From Synechococcus sp. SP2 MAG (GTDB lineage Bacteria; Cyanobacteriota; Cyanobacteriia; PCC-6307; Cyanobiaceae): a stretch of 48,298 bases of DNA. Location of the stretch: positions 44,281-92,578 of the forward strand of contig JAVBIX010000063.1 of the NCBI GenBank assembly GCA_030756895.1. The letters run 5' to 3'. The notes below the pieces were generated by a model that worked only from the letters and a program-made list of their open reading frames with translations, did not search any database and was not told the origin of the DNA. Positions 35,759 through 44,189 of this stretch are shown one piece after another. The translations under genes were made by a program, and so were the position numbers. Positions within the stretch are counted from its first letter, which is position 1; every line of letters begins with the position of its first letter.

Positions 35759-37225
35759 TCAAGCCTTCATCACGGATGAAAGCCATCCCCCAACAGGCAA
35801 CCAATCGTCCGCTTGATCGATGGGCTCCCAAAGCGATTCAATTAAAGAACGCGTGGGAGTTTGGCTCAAGTTCCAACGCCTCAACCGCTCAGGGACTGAG
35901 GCTTCTGGTTCAGGTCCAGGCGCTTCTCTGGCCTGGGTCTGCCACCACCAGGCATTGCGCCAGTTTTGCCACAACTCTCTTGCCGGTTCTGGCACATCAT
36001 TCAAGACAACAGGCAAGCCCTCAGGCTCCTGGGGCAAACCAGCGGATTGAATAACCGAAGCAAGACCAGCAAAAAAGTCTCCGTAACCAACAGGCCAGCT
36101 CGCGATTAACTCCAGCGTTGCGCTCACCAAGTGCTCGTCACTCTCCGGATCAGGATTGGGCGTCAATCCCAATCGCCTCAATAAGCAGAAGCGATAGTGA
36201 TTTTGATAGTTGCTTGCATACCGCTCAAGCGACTGTTCCATCGGCGGCCGAGGCAGCAACATCGCCAAAGGGTTTTGGAGGAGCTGCAAATTCTTTCGAC
36301 AGATGGCTGGCTGACGCCCATAGGAATACAGCCCGGTCTGATCGAAATAAGCCGCTGTAAAACTCGGATCCCAGCGATCTAAAAAGGCGAACGGTCCGTA
36401 GTCAAAGCTTTCACCAGCGAGCGACATGTTGTCGGTGTTGAGCACCCCATGAACGAAACCTGCTGCCATCCACTCAGCAGCCATACGAGCCACTCGCTCC
36501 ACCAGCTCGCCATAGAACGCGAGGAGCTGATGTTCCAAGGCCAGGCGATCTCCATCAGGCGCGGGGTGGGCCGCTGCAATATCGGGGTAATACACAGCCA
36601 CCACATGGCGCAGTAGGCGCTCCAGCCCTTGAGGATCACGTAAATACAACAGCCGTTCACAGCTACCGAAACGCAGATGGGTGCGTGCCATCCGAACCAT
36701 CACCGCACTTCGCGTTGGCGATGGTTCATCCCCACGCCAAAGCTCCTCACCCGTTTCGATCAACGACAACGTGCGGCTTGTGGTCACACCAAGACGATGC
36801 AATGCCTCAGAGGCAATGACCTCGCGAATGCCTCCTTTCAAGGTGAGGCGTCCATCCCCACCACGACTCCAGGGAGTGGTGCCACTCCCCTTGCTACCAA
36901 GGTCTTGCAGCTGGCCGGTTCGATCACGCAGTTGGCCATAGAGAAAGCCGCGGCCATCTCCAAGCTGGGAGTTGTAGGTGCCGAACTGATAACCGTGATA
37001 GCGGAGTGCAAGCAGGGGAACGCGCTCTTCAAAACGGCCATAGGCCGTCTCGAAGTCTTGATCCGAGACACCATCTGGCGCTAGCCCCAGCTGACGCAAC
37101 AATGCGTCGTTGCGAAAGCGCAGCTGCGTTCGCGGAAACACCGCCGCCTCCACCACATCCCAATAAGACCCACCCAAACCCTCGATTGAGGGTTCGAATG
37201 GCAAGGCCAAAAGCGGATTGCTCAA
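35759..37225 (-). CDS. selO: Protein adenylyltransferase SelO (YdiU family)
   Basis: A pseudokinase-fold AMP-transferase that AMPylates Ser/Thr/Tyr on redox proteins. 488 residues: LALRYHGYQFGTYNSQLGDGRG, the nucleotide-binding LGSKGSGTTPWSRGGDGRLTLKGGIREVIASEAL, the FVHGVLNTDNMSLAGESFDYGPFAFLD block with the metal/catalytic Asn and Asp, and NLQLLQNPLAMLL. The C-terminal redox-active Cys pair of some relatives is absent. The start is TTG 37225, overlapping the relA stop as TTGA. Confidence 0.95.
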   Translation of the reverse strand: MSNPLLALPFEPSIEGLGGSYWDVVEAAVFPRTQLRFRNDALLRQLGLAPDGVSDQDFETAYGRFEERVPLLALRYHGYQFGTYNSQLGDGRGFLYGQLRDRTGQLQDLGSKGSGTTPWSRGGDGRLTLKGGIREVIASEALHRLGVTTSRTLSLIETGEELWRGDEPSPTRSAVMVRMARTHLRFGSCERLLYLRDPQGLERLLRHVVAVYYPDIAAAHPAPDGDRLALEHQLLAFYGELVERVARMAAEWMAAGFVHGVLNTDNMSLAGESFDYGPFAFLDRWDPSFTAAYFDQTGLYSYGRQPAICRKNLQLLQNPLAMLLPRPPMEQSLERYASNYQNHYRFCLLRRLGLTPNPDPESDEHLVSATLELIASWPVGYGDFFAGLASVIQSAGLPQEPEGLPVVLNDVPEPARELWQNWRNAWWWQTQAREAPGPEPEASVPERLRRWNLSQTPTRSLIESLWEPIDQADDWLPVGGWLSSVMKA

Positions 37226-39558
37226 CTCTGGCCAGTACGCGCGATGTCGATCACATCTGCCATCGAGCGGATCTGAGCCATGGTGCGTTGCAACTGCGCT
37301 GCACTTCCCAGTTCCACCATCAAATCGATCCGGGCCGGCTTGCCATAGGCCGTTCTCACCTGAGCATCACTGACATTGATCGAACCATCAGACAAACGCA
37401 TCAAAATGTCTTTCAAAATTCCAACGCGATCAATCACCTCAATACGCAAGTGAGCAGGGAATCGAGACCCTGCTTCTTGCAGCGATGGATTCCAACGCAC
37501 AGGTAAGCGACGTTCCGTCGGAATCGCTTCCAGATTGGCGCAGTCTTGACGGTGGATAGTGATGCCGTGATTACCAAGCGCCACAGCACCCAAGATCGGT
37601 TCTCCTGGTAGCGGACTACAACATCCACCAAGGCGATGATCTAAGCCTTCAACACCAAGGATGGGCGCCGCTCCTGAAGACGGAACCTCACGATGGAGCG
37701 CGTGCTCGGACTGCTTGACCAGTTGCTTGGCAACATCCTCATTGCTCAGAGGTGCCTCCACCGCAGCCGTTTGCAGACGAATTTCTTCGCGCAGACGATT
37801 AAGCACCTGATGCAGCGTTAGAGCACCAAACCCAAGACCAGCGAGCAGATCTTCCGTGGTTTGTAAGTTGCAGCGCTCAGCCACCCTGCGCATCGCTTCA
37901 CTGCCAAGCAGAGCATCAAAACCACTGCGTCCCAGCTCGCGTTCAAGCAGCTCTTTCCCGCGATCGATCGTCTCGTCACGATGGCTGCGTTTGTACCACT
38001 GCCGAATGCGATTTCGTGCCGTTGGAGTGGCTACAAAATTAAGCCAATCCAAACTTGGATGGGCATTTTTTGTGGTGAGAATATCAATGAAATCACCATT
38101 TTGAAGCGGAGTCGACAAGGGCGAAAGCCGATCATTAATCCTCACGCCATGACAATGATTTCCCACCTCAGAGTGAATGCGAAAGGCAAAATCAACTGCG
38201 GTTGAACCCTTACGAAGCCCCACCACATCACCCTTAGGCGTGAATACAAACACCTCCTCGTCAAATAGATCTTCCTTGATCGAAGCCAGGTAGTCGTTGT
38301 GATCATCAGCGCCTCCCTCCTGCTGCCAATCCACGAGCTGACGCAACCAGTTGAAACGCTCGGTATCACCACCGGTTGCGGGGGATCCGCCCTCTTTGTA
38401 TTTCCAGTGAGCAGCAATGCCAAACTCCGACACCTGATGCATTTCCCAGGTGCGAATCTGCACCTCGATCGGACGATGCCGTCCGATTACGGCGGTGTGA
38501 AGTGATTGATATCCATTCGGCTTCGGGAGCCCGATGTAGTCCTTAAACCGTCCTGGAATTGGCCTAAAGGTGTCATGGACAACGGCCAAAGCGCGATAGC
38601 AACTCTCGACATTGGGGGTGAGGATCCGCAACGCAGCAACGTCGTAGATCTCGTGAAACTCTTTCTGCTGGCGCTGCATCTTGGTCCAGATGCCATAGAG
38701 ATGTTTCGGGCGACCACTCACCTCACAGCTATCGAGGCCAACAGCAGCCAAACGGTCACAGAGCAACTGAACCGTGACGGAGAGGCGCTCCTCGCGTTCG
38801 CTGCGCTTGGTTGAAACCTCCTGCTGCATTTCGCGAAAGGCCTCGGGCTCAAGCAACTTGAACGAGAGGTCTTCGAGTTCCCATTTGAAGCGACCAATCC
38901 CCAAGCGATTAGCAAGCGGAGCGTAGATCTCACGCGTTTCCCTGGCGATGCGCTGTCGTTTCTCCTCTTTGAGCGCGCCAATCGTGCGCATGTTGTGCAG
39001 ACGGTCCGCCAGCTTCACCAACACCACACGAATATCACTGGCCATCGCCAGAAACATCTTGCGCAGATTCTCTGCTTGGGCCTCCGTGCGATTAGTGAAA
39101 TGAAGGCCTCCCAGCTTGGTGACGCCTTCCACCAGTTCACGCACCTCAGGTCCGAAATGGCTTTCGAGCTGATCTGGTGTCACATCGGTGTCTTCCACCA
39201 CATCGTGGAGGAAACCGGCTGCAATCACGCTGGCACTTGCCCCAATATCCCGCAGCAGGTCTGCCACTGCCACCGGATGCACGATGTAAGGGTCGCCGCT
39301 GGCGCGGAACTGCCCCTCATGCAGCTGAAACGCAAAATCAAAAGCAGCCGCTAACAGGGCCTCTGGATCGGTCGGACAACTGTGTCCAATTCCGGGAGGA
39401 ACGTGAATCAAACATTGCCGCAACCACTCGGGAAGCTCGATGCCGTAGCCATCGGGCGAGCGAAGCGGACGTTCGAGCAATGCCGTTAAACCGCAGGCCG
39501 CAAGAGTTGATCCAGACTGAGTCTGTGCGGGATCGGGTGCAGAGGTTGCGTTGAGCAT
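37222..39558 (-). CDS. Bifunctional (p)ppGpp synthetase/hydrolase, RelA/SpoT
   Basis: Long RSH protein, 778 residues from ATG 39558. The hydrolase HD domain is intact (YIVHPVAVADLLRD, AAGFLHDVVEDTDVTPDQLE, RVVLVKLADRLHNMRT), so it can degrade (p)ppGpp. The synthetase domain has GRPKHLYGIWTKMQRQ, HEIYDVAALRIL, and FKDYIGLPKPNGYQSLHT. A TGS domain (VFVFTPKGDVVGLRKGSTAVDFAFRIH), a Cys/His zinc-finger-like region (LGGCCSPLPGEP) and a C-terminal ACT domain follow. It is probably the only RSH of the genome (inference). selO begins inside its stop codon. Confidence 0.95.
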   Translation of the reverse strand: MLNATSAPDPAQTQSGSTLAACGLTALLERPLRSPDGYGIELPEWLRQCLIHVPPGIGHSCPTDPEALLAAAFDFAFQLHEGQFRASGDPYIVHPVAVADLLRDIGASASVIAAGFLHDVVEDTDVTPDQLESHFGPEVRELVEGVTKLGGLHFTNRTEAQAENLRKMFLAMASDIRVVLVKLADRLHNMRTIGALKEEKRQRIARETREIYAPLANRLGIGRFKWELEDLSFKLLEPEAFREMQQEVSTKRSEREERLSVTVQLLCDRLAAVGLDSCEVSGRPKHLYGIWTKMQRQQKEFHEIYDVAALRILTPNVESCYRALAVVHDTFRPIPGRFKDYIGLPKPNGYQSLHTAVIGRHRPIEVQIRTWEMHQVSEFGIAAHWKYKEGGSPATGGDTERFNWLRQLVDWQQEGGADDHNDYLASIKEDLFDEEVFVFTPKGDVVGLRKGSTAVDFAFRIHSEVGNHCHGVRINDRLSPLSTPLQNGDFIDILTTKNAHPSLDWLNFVATPTARNRIRQWYKRSHRDETIDRGKELLERELGRSGFDALLGSEAMRRVAERCNLQTTEDLLAGLGFGALTLHQVLNRLREEIRLQTAAVEAPLSNEDVAKQLVKQSEHALHREVPSSGAAPILGVEGLDHRLGGCCSPLPGEPILGAVALGNHGITIHRQDCANLEAIPTERRLPVRWNPSLQEAGSRFPAHLRIEVIDRVGILKDILMRLSDGSINVSDAQVRTAYGKPARIDLMVELGSAAQLQRTMAQIRSMADVIDIARTGQS

Positions 39559-39613
39559 CCAACCCGGCGGGTGCATCCATGGTATGTAGGCATGAGGCTT
39601 CGTGCTTTCTTTC

Positions 39614-41227
39614 ATGCCGAACGCGCCAGGAACGGTTCTGACGCTGAATCAGTTGCGTCTGCGCTACCCAGGAAGTGAGTCCTGGACGCTGGATGGATTG
39701 GATCTCAGCCTGAAATCAGGAGATCGCTTGGCACTTGTTGGGCCGTCTGGATGCGGAAAGAGCACCGTGGCGCGAGCTGCCTTGCAGCTCTTACCTCCAG
39801 GCAGCTGCTGCGAAGGAGATCTACTTCTTAATGGCCAAGATCCACGCCAACTGAGCCGACCTGCCCTGCGCGCGCTGCGCGGGGAAGCGGTAGGCCTGGT
39901 GTTTCAAGACCCGATGACTCGGCTCAATCCACTGATGACGGTGGGTGGCCACCTACTCGACACCTTCGCCGCGCACCGGCCGGCCATGGGGCATCAAGAA
40001 CGGAAAGACCGTGCTGAAAGCCTGCTGGAACAGGTGGGCATCGGGGCCGAGCGCTTTCGGGCCTATCCCCATGAATTCAGTGGTGGCATGCGTCAGCGCT
40101 TAGCGATCGCGCTGGCCATTGCCCTCGCACCACCGCTTGTCATCGCCGACGAACCAACTACCAGCCTGGATGTTGCGGTTGCCGGGCAGGTGATGGAAGT
40201 GCTGCGCACTCTCTGCGAAGAGCTGGGAAGCGCCCTCCTGCTCATCACCCATGACTTGGCCATGGCCAACCGCTGGTGTGAAGACATGGCGGTGCTGGAC
40301 GGGGGCCGTCTTGTGGAACAAAACAGCAGCACACAAGTGCTCACCCATCCCCAATCCGGCATCGGCAAGCGGCTGGTCACAGCGGCCAGGGCCAGAGAAG
40401 GGGGTCATACGCCGGAAACCCCAGATGGCACAGCAGTCCTGCAGGTAGAAGAGTTGCGCTGTTGGCACAACCTCGGAGGCGCTCCCTGGTCTCCCAACTG
40501 GCTAAAAGCGGTGGATGGCGTGAGCTTCACCTTGCAATCCGGTGAATCGCTGGGCGTGGTGGGCGGCTCTGGCTGCGGGAAAAGCACCCTTTGCCGGGCC
40601 TTGATGGGACTCACCCCGATTCGGGGAGGCGACGTTTGGCTTCAAACCCAAAACCTGCTCCAACTGCGCGGCAGCGCTGAACGACAAGCAAGACGCACCA
40701 TTCAGATGGTGTTTCAAGACCCGCTGGCCTGCCTAAATCCAGCCCTCACCGTCGCCGACGCCATCGCAGACCCTCTGCTGATCCATGGTCTTGCCTCACG
40801 GGCAGCCGCTCGAGAACGAGCACGAGAGCTTTTGGAGCTTGTGGGATTGTCACCAGCGGATCATTTTCAAAATCGGCTACCCAAGCAACTGTCTGGTGGA
40901 CAGCAACAACGCGTCGCCATCGCACGCGCTTTGGCACTTCGCCCGCAGGTGCTGATCTGCGACGAAAGCGTGAGCATGCTCGATGCAGAGATTCAAGCCG
41001 AAGTCCTTGCACTGCTGAGACGTCTGCAGCAAGACCTAGGCCTGGCGATGATTTTCGTGACCCATGACCTTTCAGTAGCGAGTGGCTTCTGTCACCGCGT
41101 GATCGTGCTCGATCACGGGCATGTGGTGGAAGAAGGTCCTGGAGATCGGTTGCTACGCCACCCAGAAGCGACCATCACCCGCACATTGGTGGAGGCCTGC
41201 CCGCTGCTGCCAACCAGCAGCCCTTGA
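39614..41227 (+). CDS. Double-ATPase ABC transporter protein, Dpp/Opp type
   Basis: Two fused nucleotide-binding domains in 537 residues. Domain 1: Walker A GPSGCGKST, signature EFSGGMRQRLAIALAIALAPP, Walker B LVIADEPTTSLDVA. Domain 2: Walker A GGSGCGKST, QMVFQDPLACLNPALTV, signature LSGGQQQRVAIARALALRP, Walker B VLICDESVSMLDAE. This matches DppD-DppF/YejF fusions that power dipeptide, oligopeptide or nickel importers; permeases and binding protein are not in the window. The start could also be GTG 39602. It diverges from relA/spoT across about 55 bases. Confidence 0.93.
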   Translation: MPNAPGTVLTLNQLRLRYPGSESWTLDGLDLSLKSGDRLALVGPSGCGKSTVARAALQLLPPGSCCEGDLLLNGQDPRQLSRPALRALRGEAVGLVFQDPMTRLNPLMTVGGHLLDTFAAHRPAMGHQERKDRAESLLEQVGIGAERFRAYPHEFSGGMRQRLAIALAIALAPPLVIADEPTTSLDVAVAGQVMEVLRTLCEELGSALLLITHDLAMANRWCEDMAVLDGGRLVEQNSSTQVLTHPQSGIGKRLVTAARAREGGHTPETPDGTAVLQVEELRCWHNLGGAPWSPNWLKAVDGVSFTLQSGESLGVVGGSGCGKSTLCRALMGLTPIRGGDVWLQTQNLLQLRGSAERQARRTIQMVFQDPLACLNPALTVADAIADPLLIHGLASRAAARERARELLELVGLSPADHFQNRLPKQLSGGQQQRVAIARALALRPQVLICDESVSMLDAEIQAEVLALLRRLQQDLGLAMIFVTHDLSVASGFCHRVIVLDHGHVVEEGPGDRLLRHPEATITRTLVEACPLLPTSSP

Positions 41228-41418
41228 AAATCACAGTCCCAAAAGCAGACATTTTTTCTCCGCAAGACACGAAACCCTGAGCGTTCTGAAGCAGGCTCAA
41301 GCTCAGCATCTGTTGTTGATTTCTGAGCAACAAAAAAATTAGATCTGGCCTCGATCTACGCCAAAAGATCAAACACTTGAATCTTTGCTTAATCAACTCA
41401 ATCACTGTTGAACAAAAT

Positions 41419-41435
41419 CATCCTTTTTAAGGATG
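41419..41435. repeat. Small inverted repeat upstream of the CBM2 gene
   Basis: CATCCTT, TTT loop, AAGGATG. A 7-base perfect stem about 120 bases before the proposed start, next to a second hairpin six bases downstream. Confidence 0.5.
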
Positions 41436-41440
41436 CTCAT

Positions 41441-41455
41441 TCCCATCGAATGGGA
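41441..41455. repeat. Second small inverted repeat upstream of the CBM2 gene
   Basis: TCCCAT, CGA loop, ATGGGA. A 6-base perfect stem in tandem with the hairpin at 41419-41435; neither has a T-run, so a leader structure or operator is more likely than a terminator. Confidence 0.45.
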
Positions 41456-41553
41456 CGGGAGCGGAGAAGCACAACCACTTATCTCTGCCTTGAAAACATT
41501 CAGACACAGGTTCTGCTTTTGCAGTCAGAACTTAGTTGGACTTCAGAGCTGAG

Positions 41554-43188
41554 ATGACATCGTCCCCCCTATCAAGGACCATGGCATCAACGAATAGCTT
41601 GCAAACCTCCATCAGCGGTGATCGCTGGTGGGGAGGATTCACGGCTGAAATAACGCTCACCAACACATCCACACAAGATCTCGCGAGCTGGAGCTTCAGC
41701 TTTGATAGCCCCCACCTCATTGATTCGGCTCCTTGGGGAGCAGAGGTCAGCGCGGTTCTTCTCGACAACGGGCTAACGCGCTACACCCTGACCGGAAAAG
41801 ACTGGGGAGAACAGATTCCAGCAGGAGAGGCAGTCACCATTGGATTCAATGGGACCCAAGGCGCTGACCTGGGCAATGAAGGAGAGCTGTCTGCGGCGAT
41901 GCTCTTCGCATCAGACACCATGGAAGCCGTGATGTCTCAAGCAAGCGAAGAGAGCGCTGAGAGTTCAAACAAGCCTATTGAGCTAGTGGTTGAGTCATCT
42001 CCGATGACGTCACCGATGGCGGAAAACGGCATGGGTGATCACGGGATGCACCAAGGCCAAACCATGCAGTCATCCACCGTGAGTGGAACCGGCGGTGGCT
42101 TCACAGACATCAACAGCTGGGGATCGTTTCACAGCTCCAATAACAACTCCGAGCACAACGAACTCGTGGGTGGACGAACAGCCATCACCACAGAAGCATT
42201 GCTCGCCTACAACGGCCTCAGAGATTTCGCAGGTTTAGCCCCATCCAGCATCGAAGCGGTTGGCTCCTGGGCTTTTGAGAATGGGCTTACCAACAACAGC
42301 CAGCCCGGTGTCAACGATCTTCAAGGGGTTGGCCTTTGGTTTGCCATGCAGGGAGCCAAGGTGGGCTGGATCGCTGATGGGTCCTACGTCCCACAAATCC
42401 TGGCCGACATTCAACGCACAGCCCGTCTAAGCAGTAGTGGCGAAGTCATGCAGATGATTGAGCAGCTTGGCCATGAAGGTTTTGCCGACTATTTAAAAAC
42501 CAATCAACTCGAAGAACATTTCATCAATACCCTCAAGATGGAGCCGCATTACGGAGGCTGGATGCATGGACGCACCCACGGCTTTCGTGACATCGAAGGC
42601 GTAGCGATTGCCCACGATATTCATCACTTAACAGTCTTGGGATGGGATCAAAGTGAACCCTTCATGAATGACACCTTTGACTGGCCCCAGTGGCCGGCCC
42701 TCAATGTCAGCGATAACACAGTCATCAACTATTACCAAGGAATTGTTGCGCTAGAAAATCCACTCTCTGAGAACCTAGAAAATCTATCTGGAGCCACAGC
42801 ATCGCTTGATCCCGGAGCTGGGAAACCAGATCCCCTCACTGGCTCCCCCCTCGAGATTCAGGTGAGTGGTGATCTTTGGGAGGGTGGCTTCACGGCCTCG
42901 CTGAACGTCATCAATCAAAGCAATCAATCATTAAATGATTGGGGGGTGAGTTTCATCAGCGAACATCATTTTTACGGAGAATCCTGGGGAGTTGATGTCT
43001 CCACACAAGAGATTGGAAACGGCCTCTACCGCTACGAGATCCAAGGCGCTGATTGGGCGCAAACACTCTCTGCTGGTCAAGCCATGACGGTGGGTTTCAA
43101 CGCCTTGAGCGGAGAGGACCTCAGCGGAGAAGTGTCTCTCAGACCCGAACTGCTGATCGCCCCAGGAACGGAGCTCATGCTCCTCTAA
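41554..43188 (+). CDS. CBM2-X-CBM2 protein with an unrecognised central domain
   Basis: 544 residues from ATG 41554 (TTG 41536 and ATG 41581 are alternatives). Residues ~18-117 and ~433-534 are paralogous modules with the family-2 carbohydrate-binding pattern: S-I-S-G-D-R-W-W-GGFTAEITLTN then LASWSFSF, and VSGDLWEGGFTASLNVIN then LNDWGVSF, each ending near VTIGFNG or VTVGFNAL. Between them is a Met/His-rich linker (151-171) and a ~220-residue domain (181-400) rich in Trp and His, with VGGRTAITTEALLAYNG, LWFAMQGAKVGWIADGSY, HYGGWMHGRTHGF and VAIAHDIHHLTVLGW. I do not recognise that domain; a helical glycoside hydrolase (for example GH124-like) is only a hypothesis. No Sec signal peptide is visible, so export, if any, would be by a signal-less route. 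Confidence 0.85.
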   Translation: MTSSPLSRTMASTNSLQTSISGDRWWGGFTAEITLTNTSTQDLASWSFSFDSPHLIDSAPWGAEVSAVLLDNGLTRYTLTGKDWGEQIPAGEAVTIGFNGTQGADLGNEGELSAAMLFASDTMEAVMSQASEESAESSNKPIELVVESSPMTSPMAENGMGDHGMHQGQTMQSSTVSGTGGGFTDINSWGSFHSSNNNSEHNELVGGRTAITTEALLAYNGLRDFAGLAPSSIEAVGSWAFENGLTNNSQPGVNDLQGVGLWFAMQGAKVGWIADGSYVPQILADIQRTARLSSSGEVMQMIEQLGHEGFADYLKTNQLEEHFINTLKMEPHYGGWMHGRTHGFRDIEGVAIAHDIHHLTVLGWDQSEPFMNDTFDWPQWPALNVSDNTVINYYQGIVALENPLSENLENLSGATASLDPGAGKPDPLTGSPLEIQVSGDLWEGGFTASLNVINQSNQSLNDWGVSFISEHHFYGESWGVDVSTQEIGNGLYRYEIQGADWAQTLSAGQAMTVGFNALSGEDLSGEVSLRPELLIAPGTELMLL

Positions 43189-44189
43189 GCACTTCTTTTC
43201 CGCAGCACGGTTAGCAGCTTCTCCATCACAGGAGGAGTTGGGGCCTCAAACAACATCCGCTCTTTCGTAATCGGATGATCGAGGCCCAACTGAAAAGCAT
43301 GCAGGGCTTGCCCAGGAAGCTCCACCGGCAGTTTCCTGCAGCGGCTGTAGGTGATATCTCCCACCACGGGGTGATTGATGTGGGCGCAATGCACGCGGAT
43401 CTGGTGCGTGCGTCCCGTATCGAGCTTGAAGCGCAACAAGGAGTAATCGCCGAGTCGCTCTTGGAGGGTCCAATGCGTGCGGGCATAGCGACCGCTTTCT
43501 TCACTCACCACGGCATATTTTTTGCGATCTACAGGATGGCGGCCGATCGCTCCAAGGATCGTTCCTGAATCTCCTTGCGGCACCCCATGCACCACAGCCA
43601 AATACTCGCGGGAAGCAATCCTTTGTTGGATCTGCGCCTGCAGACGCACCAACGCCTCCTGAGATTTGGCAACCACGATGCAGCCCGTGGTGTCTTTATC
43701 AAGGCGATGGACCACGCCAGGCCTCAATTTTCCGCTGATTCCTGGTAAATCCTGGCAGTGATGCAGAAGCCCATTCACGAGGGTTCCATCTTTATTTCCA
43801 GGGGCCGGATGCACGGTCAAGCCGGCTGGCTTGTTGATCACAATTAAGTGCTCGTCTTCAAACAGCACATCGAGATCCATCGGCTCAGGCTTGAGGTATG
43901 GAAGTGGTTCGGGTGGCGGCATCCACAACTGCACCTGATCACCGTTGCGCAAGGGGGTCTTGGCCTTCCCGGTCTTGCCATTCACCCGCACGTATCCGGC
44001 ATCAATGAACTTTTGGATCCGAGACCGGCTTTGCTCAGACCGCTGACTCACCAGCCAGCGATCCAAACGCATCGGAAGTGGCTTGGGATACGTAAGGGTG
44101 ACGAGTTCTCCTTCCCCCTCTCCGAACCCATCCGTAAACACTTCCTCAGGCAAGGGGGGGCGCACAAACCCTTGACCTTGAACGCTCAA
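43185..44189 (-). CDS. rluD: RluD-type 23S rRNA pseudouridine synthase
   Basis: 334 residues: an S4 domain (PMRLDRWLVSQRSEQSRSRIQKFIDAGYVRVNGK) and the RluA catalytic fold with VINKPAGLTVHPAPGNKDGTLVNGLLHH and GVVHRLDKDTTGCIVVAK, where the catalytic Asp is present, and TGRTHQIRVHCAHINHPVVGD. It is the normal counterpart of the Asp-less homologue at 11784-12767. The start is TTG 44189, overlapping the rbgA stop (TTGA) and preceded by a full AGGAGG. Its 3' end overlaps the CBM2 gene by 4 bases. Confidence 0.94.
   Translation of the reverse strand: MSVQGQGFVRPPLPEEVFTDGFGEGEGELVTLTYPKPLPMRLDRWLVSQRSEQSRSRIQKFIDAGYVRVNGKTGKAKTPLRNGDQVQLWMPPPEPLPYLKPEPMDLDVLFEDEHLIVINKPAGLTVHPAPGNKDGTLVNGLLHHCQDLPGISGKLRPGVVHRLDKDTTGCIVVAKSQEALVRLQAQIQQRIASREYLAVVHGVPQGDSGTILGAIGRHPVDRKKYAVVSEESGRYARTHWTLQERLGDYSLLRFKLDTGRTHQIRVHCAHINHPVVGDITYSRCRKLPVELPGQALHAFQLGLDHPITKERMLFEAPTPPVMEKLLTVLRKRSA

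Larger units (their letters stand above)
41228..41553. other. 326-base intergenic spacer, AT-rich, with stem-loops
   Basis: The only spacer longer than 300 bases. It holds no convincing ORF, tRNA or known RNA. It has several T/A tracts, GCTCAG/CTGAGC arms around 41300-41325, and two adjacent short hairpins listed separately. It probably contains the promoter and leader of the CBM2 gene; I cannot place -10/-35 boxes with confidence. Confidence 0.5.

Noticed and set aside
37185-37203. GGTTCGAAT-like string resembling a tRNA T-loop
   Set aside because: It lies inside selO coding sequence and no cloverleaf can be built around it.
41175-41405. 76-codon minus-strand frame after the ABC gene
   Set aside because: Half of it is antisense to the ABC C-terminus; composition and start context are poor.
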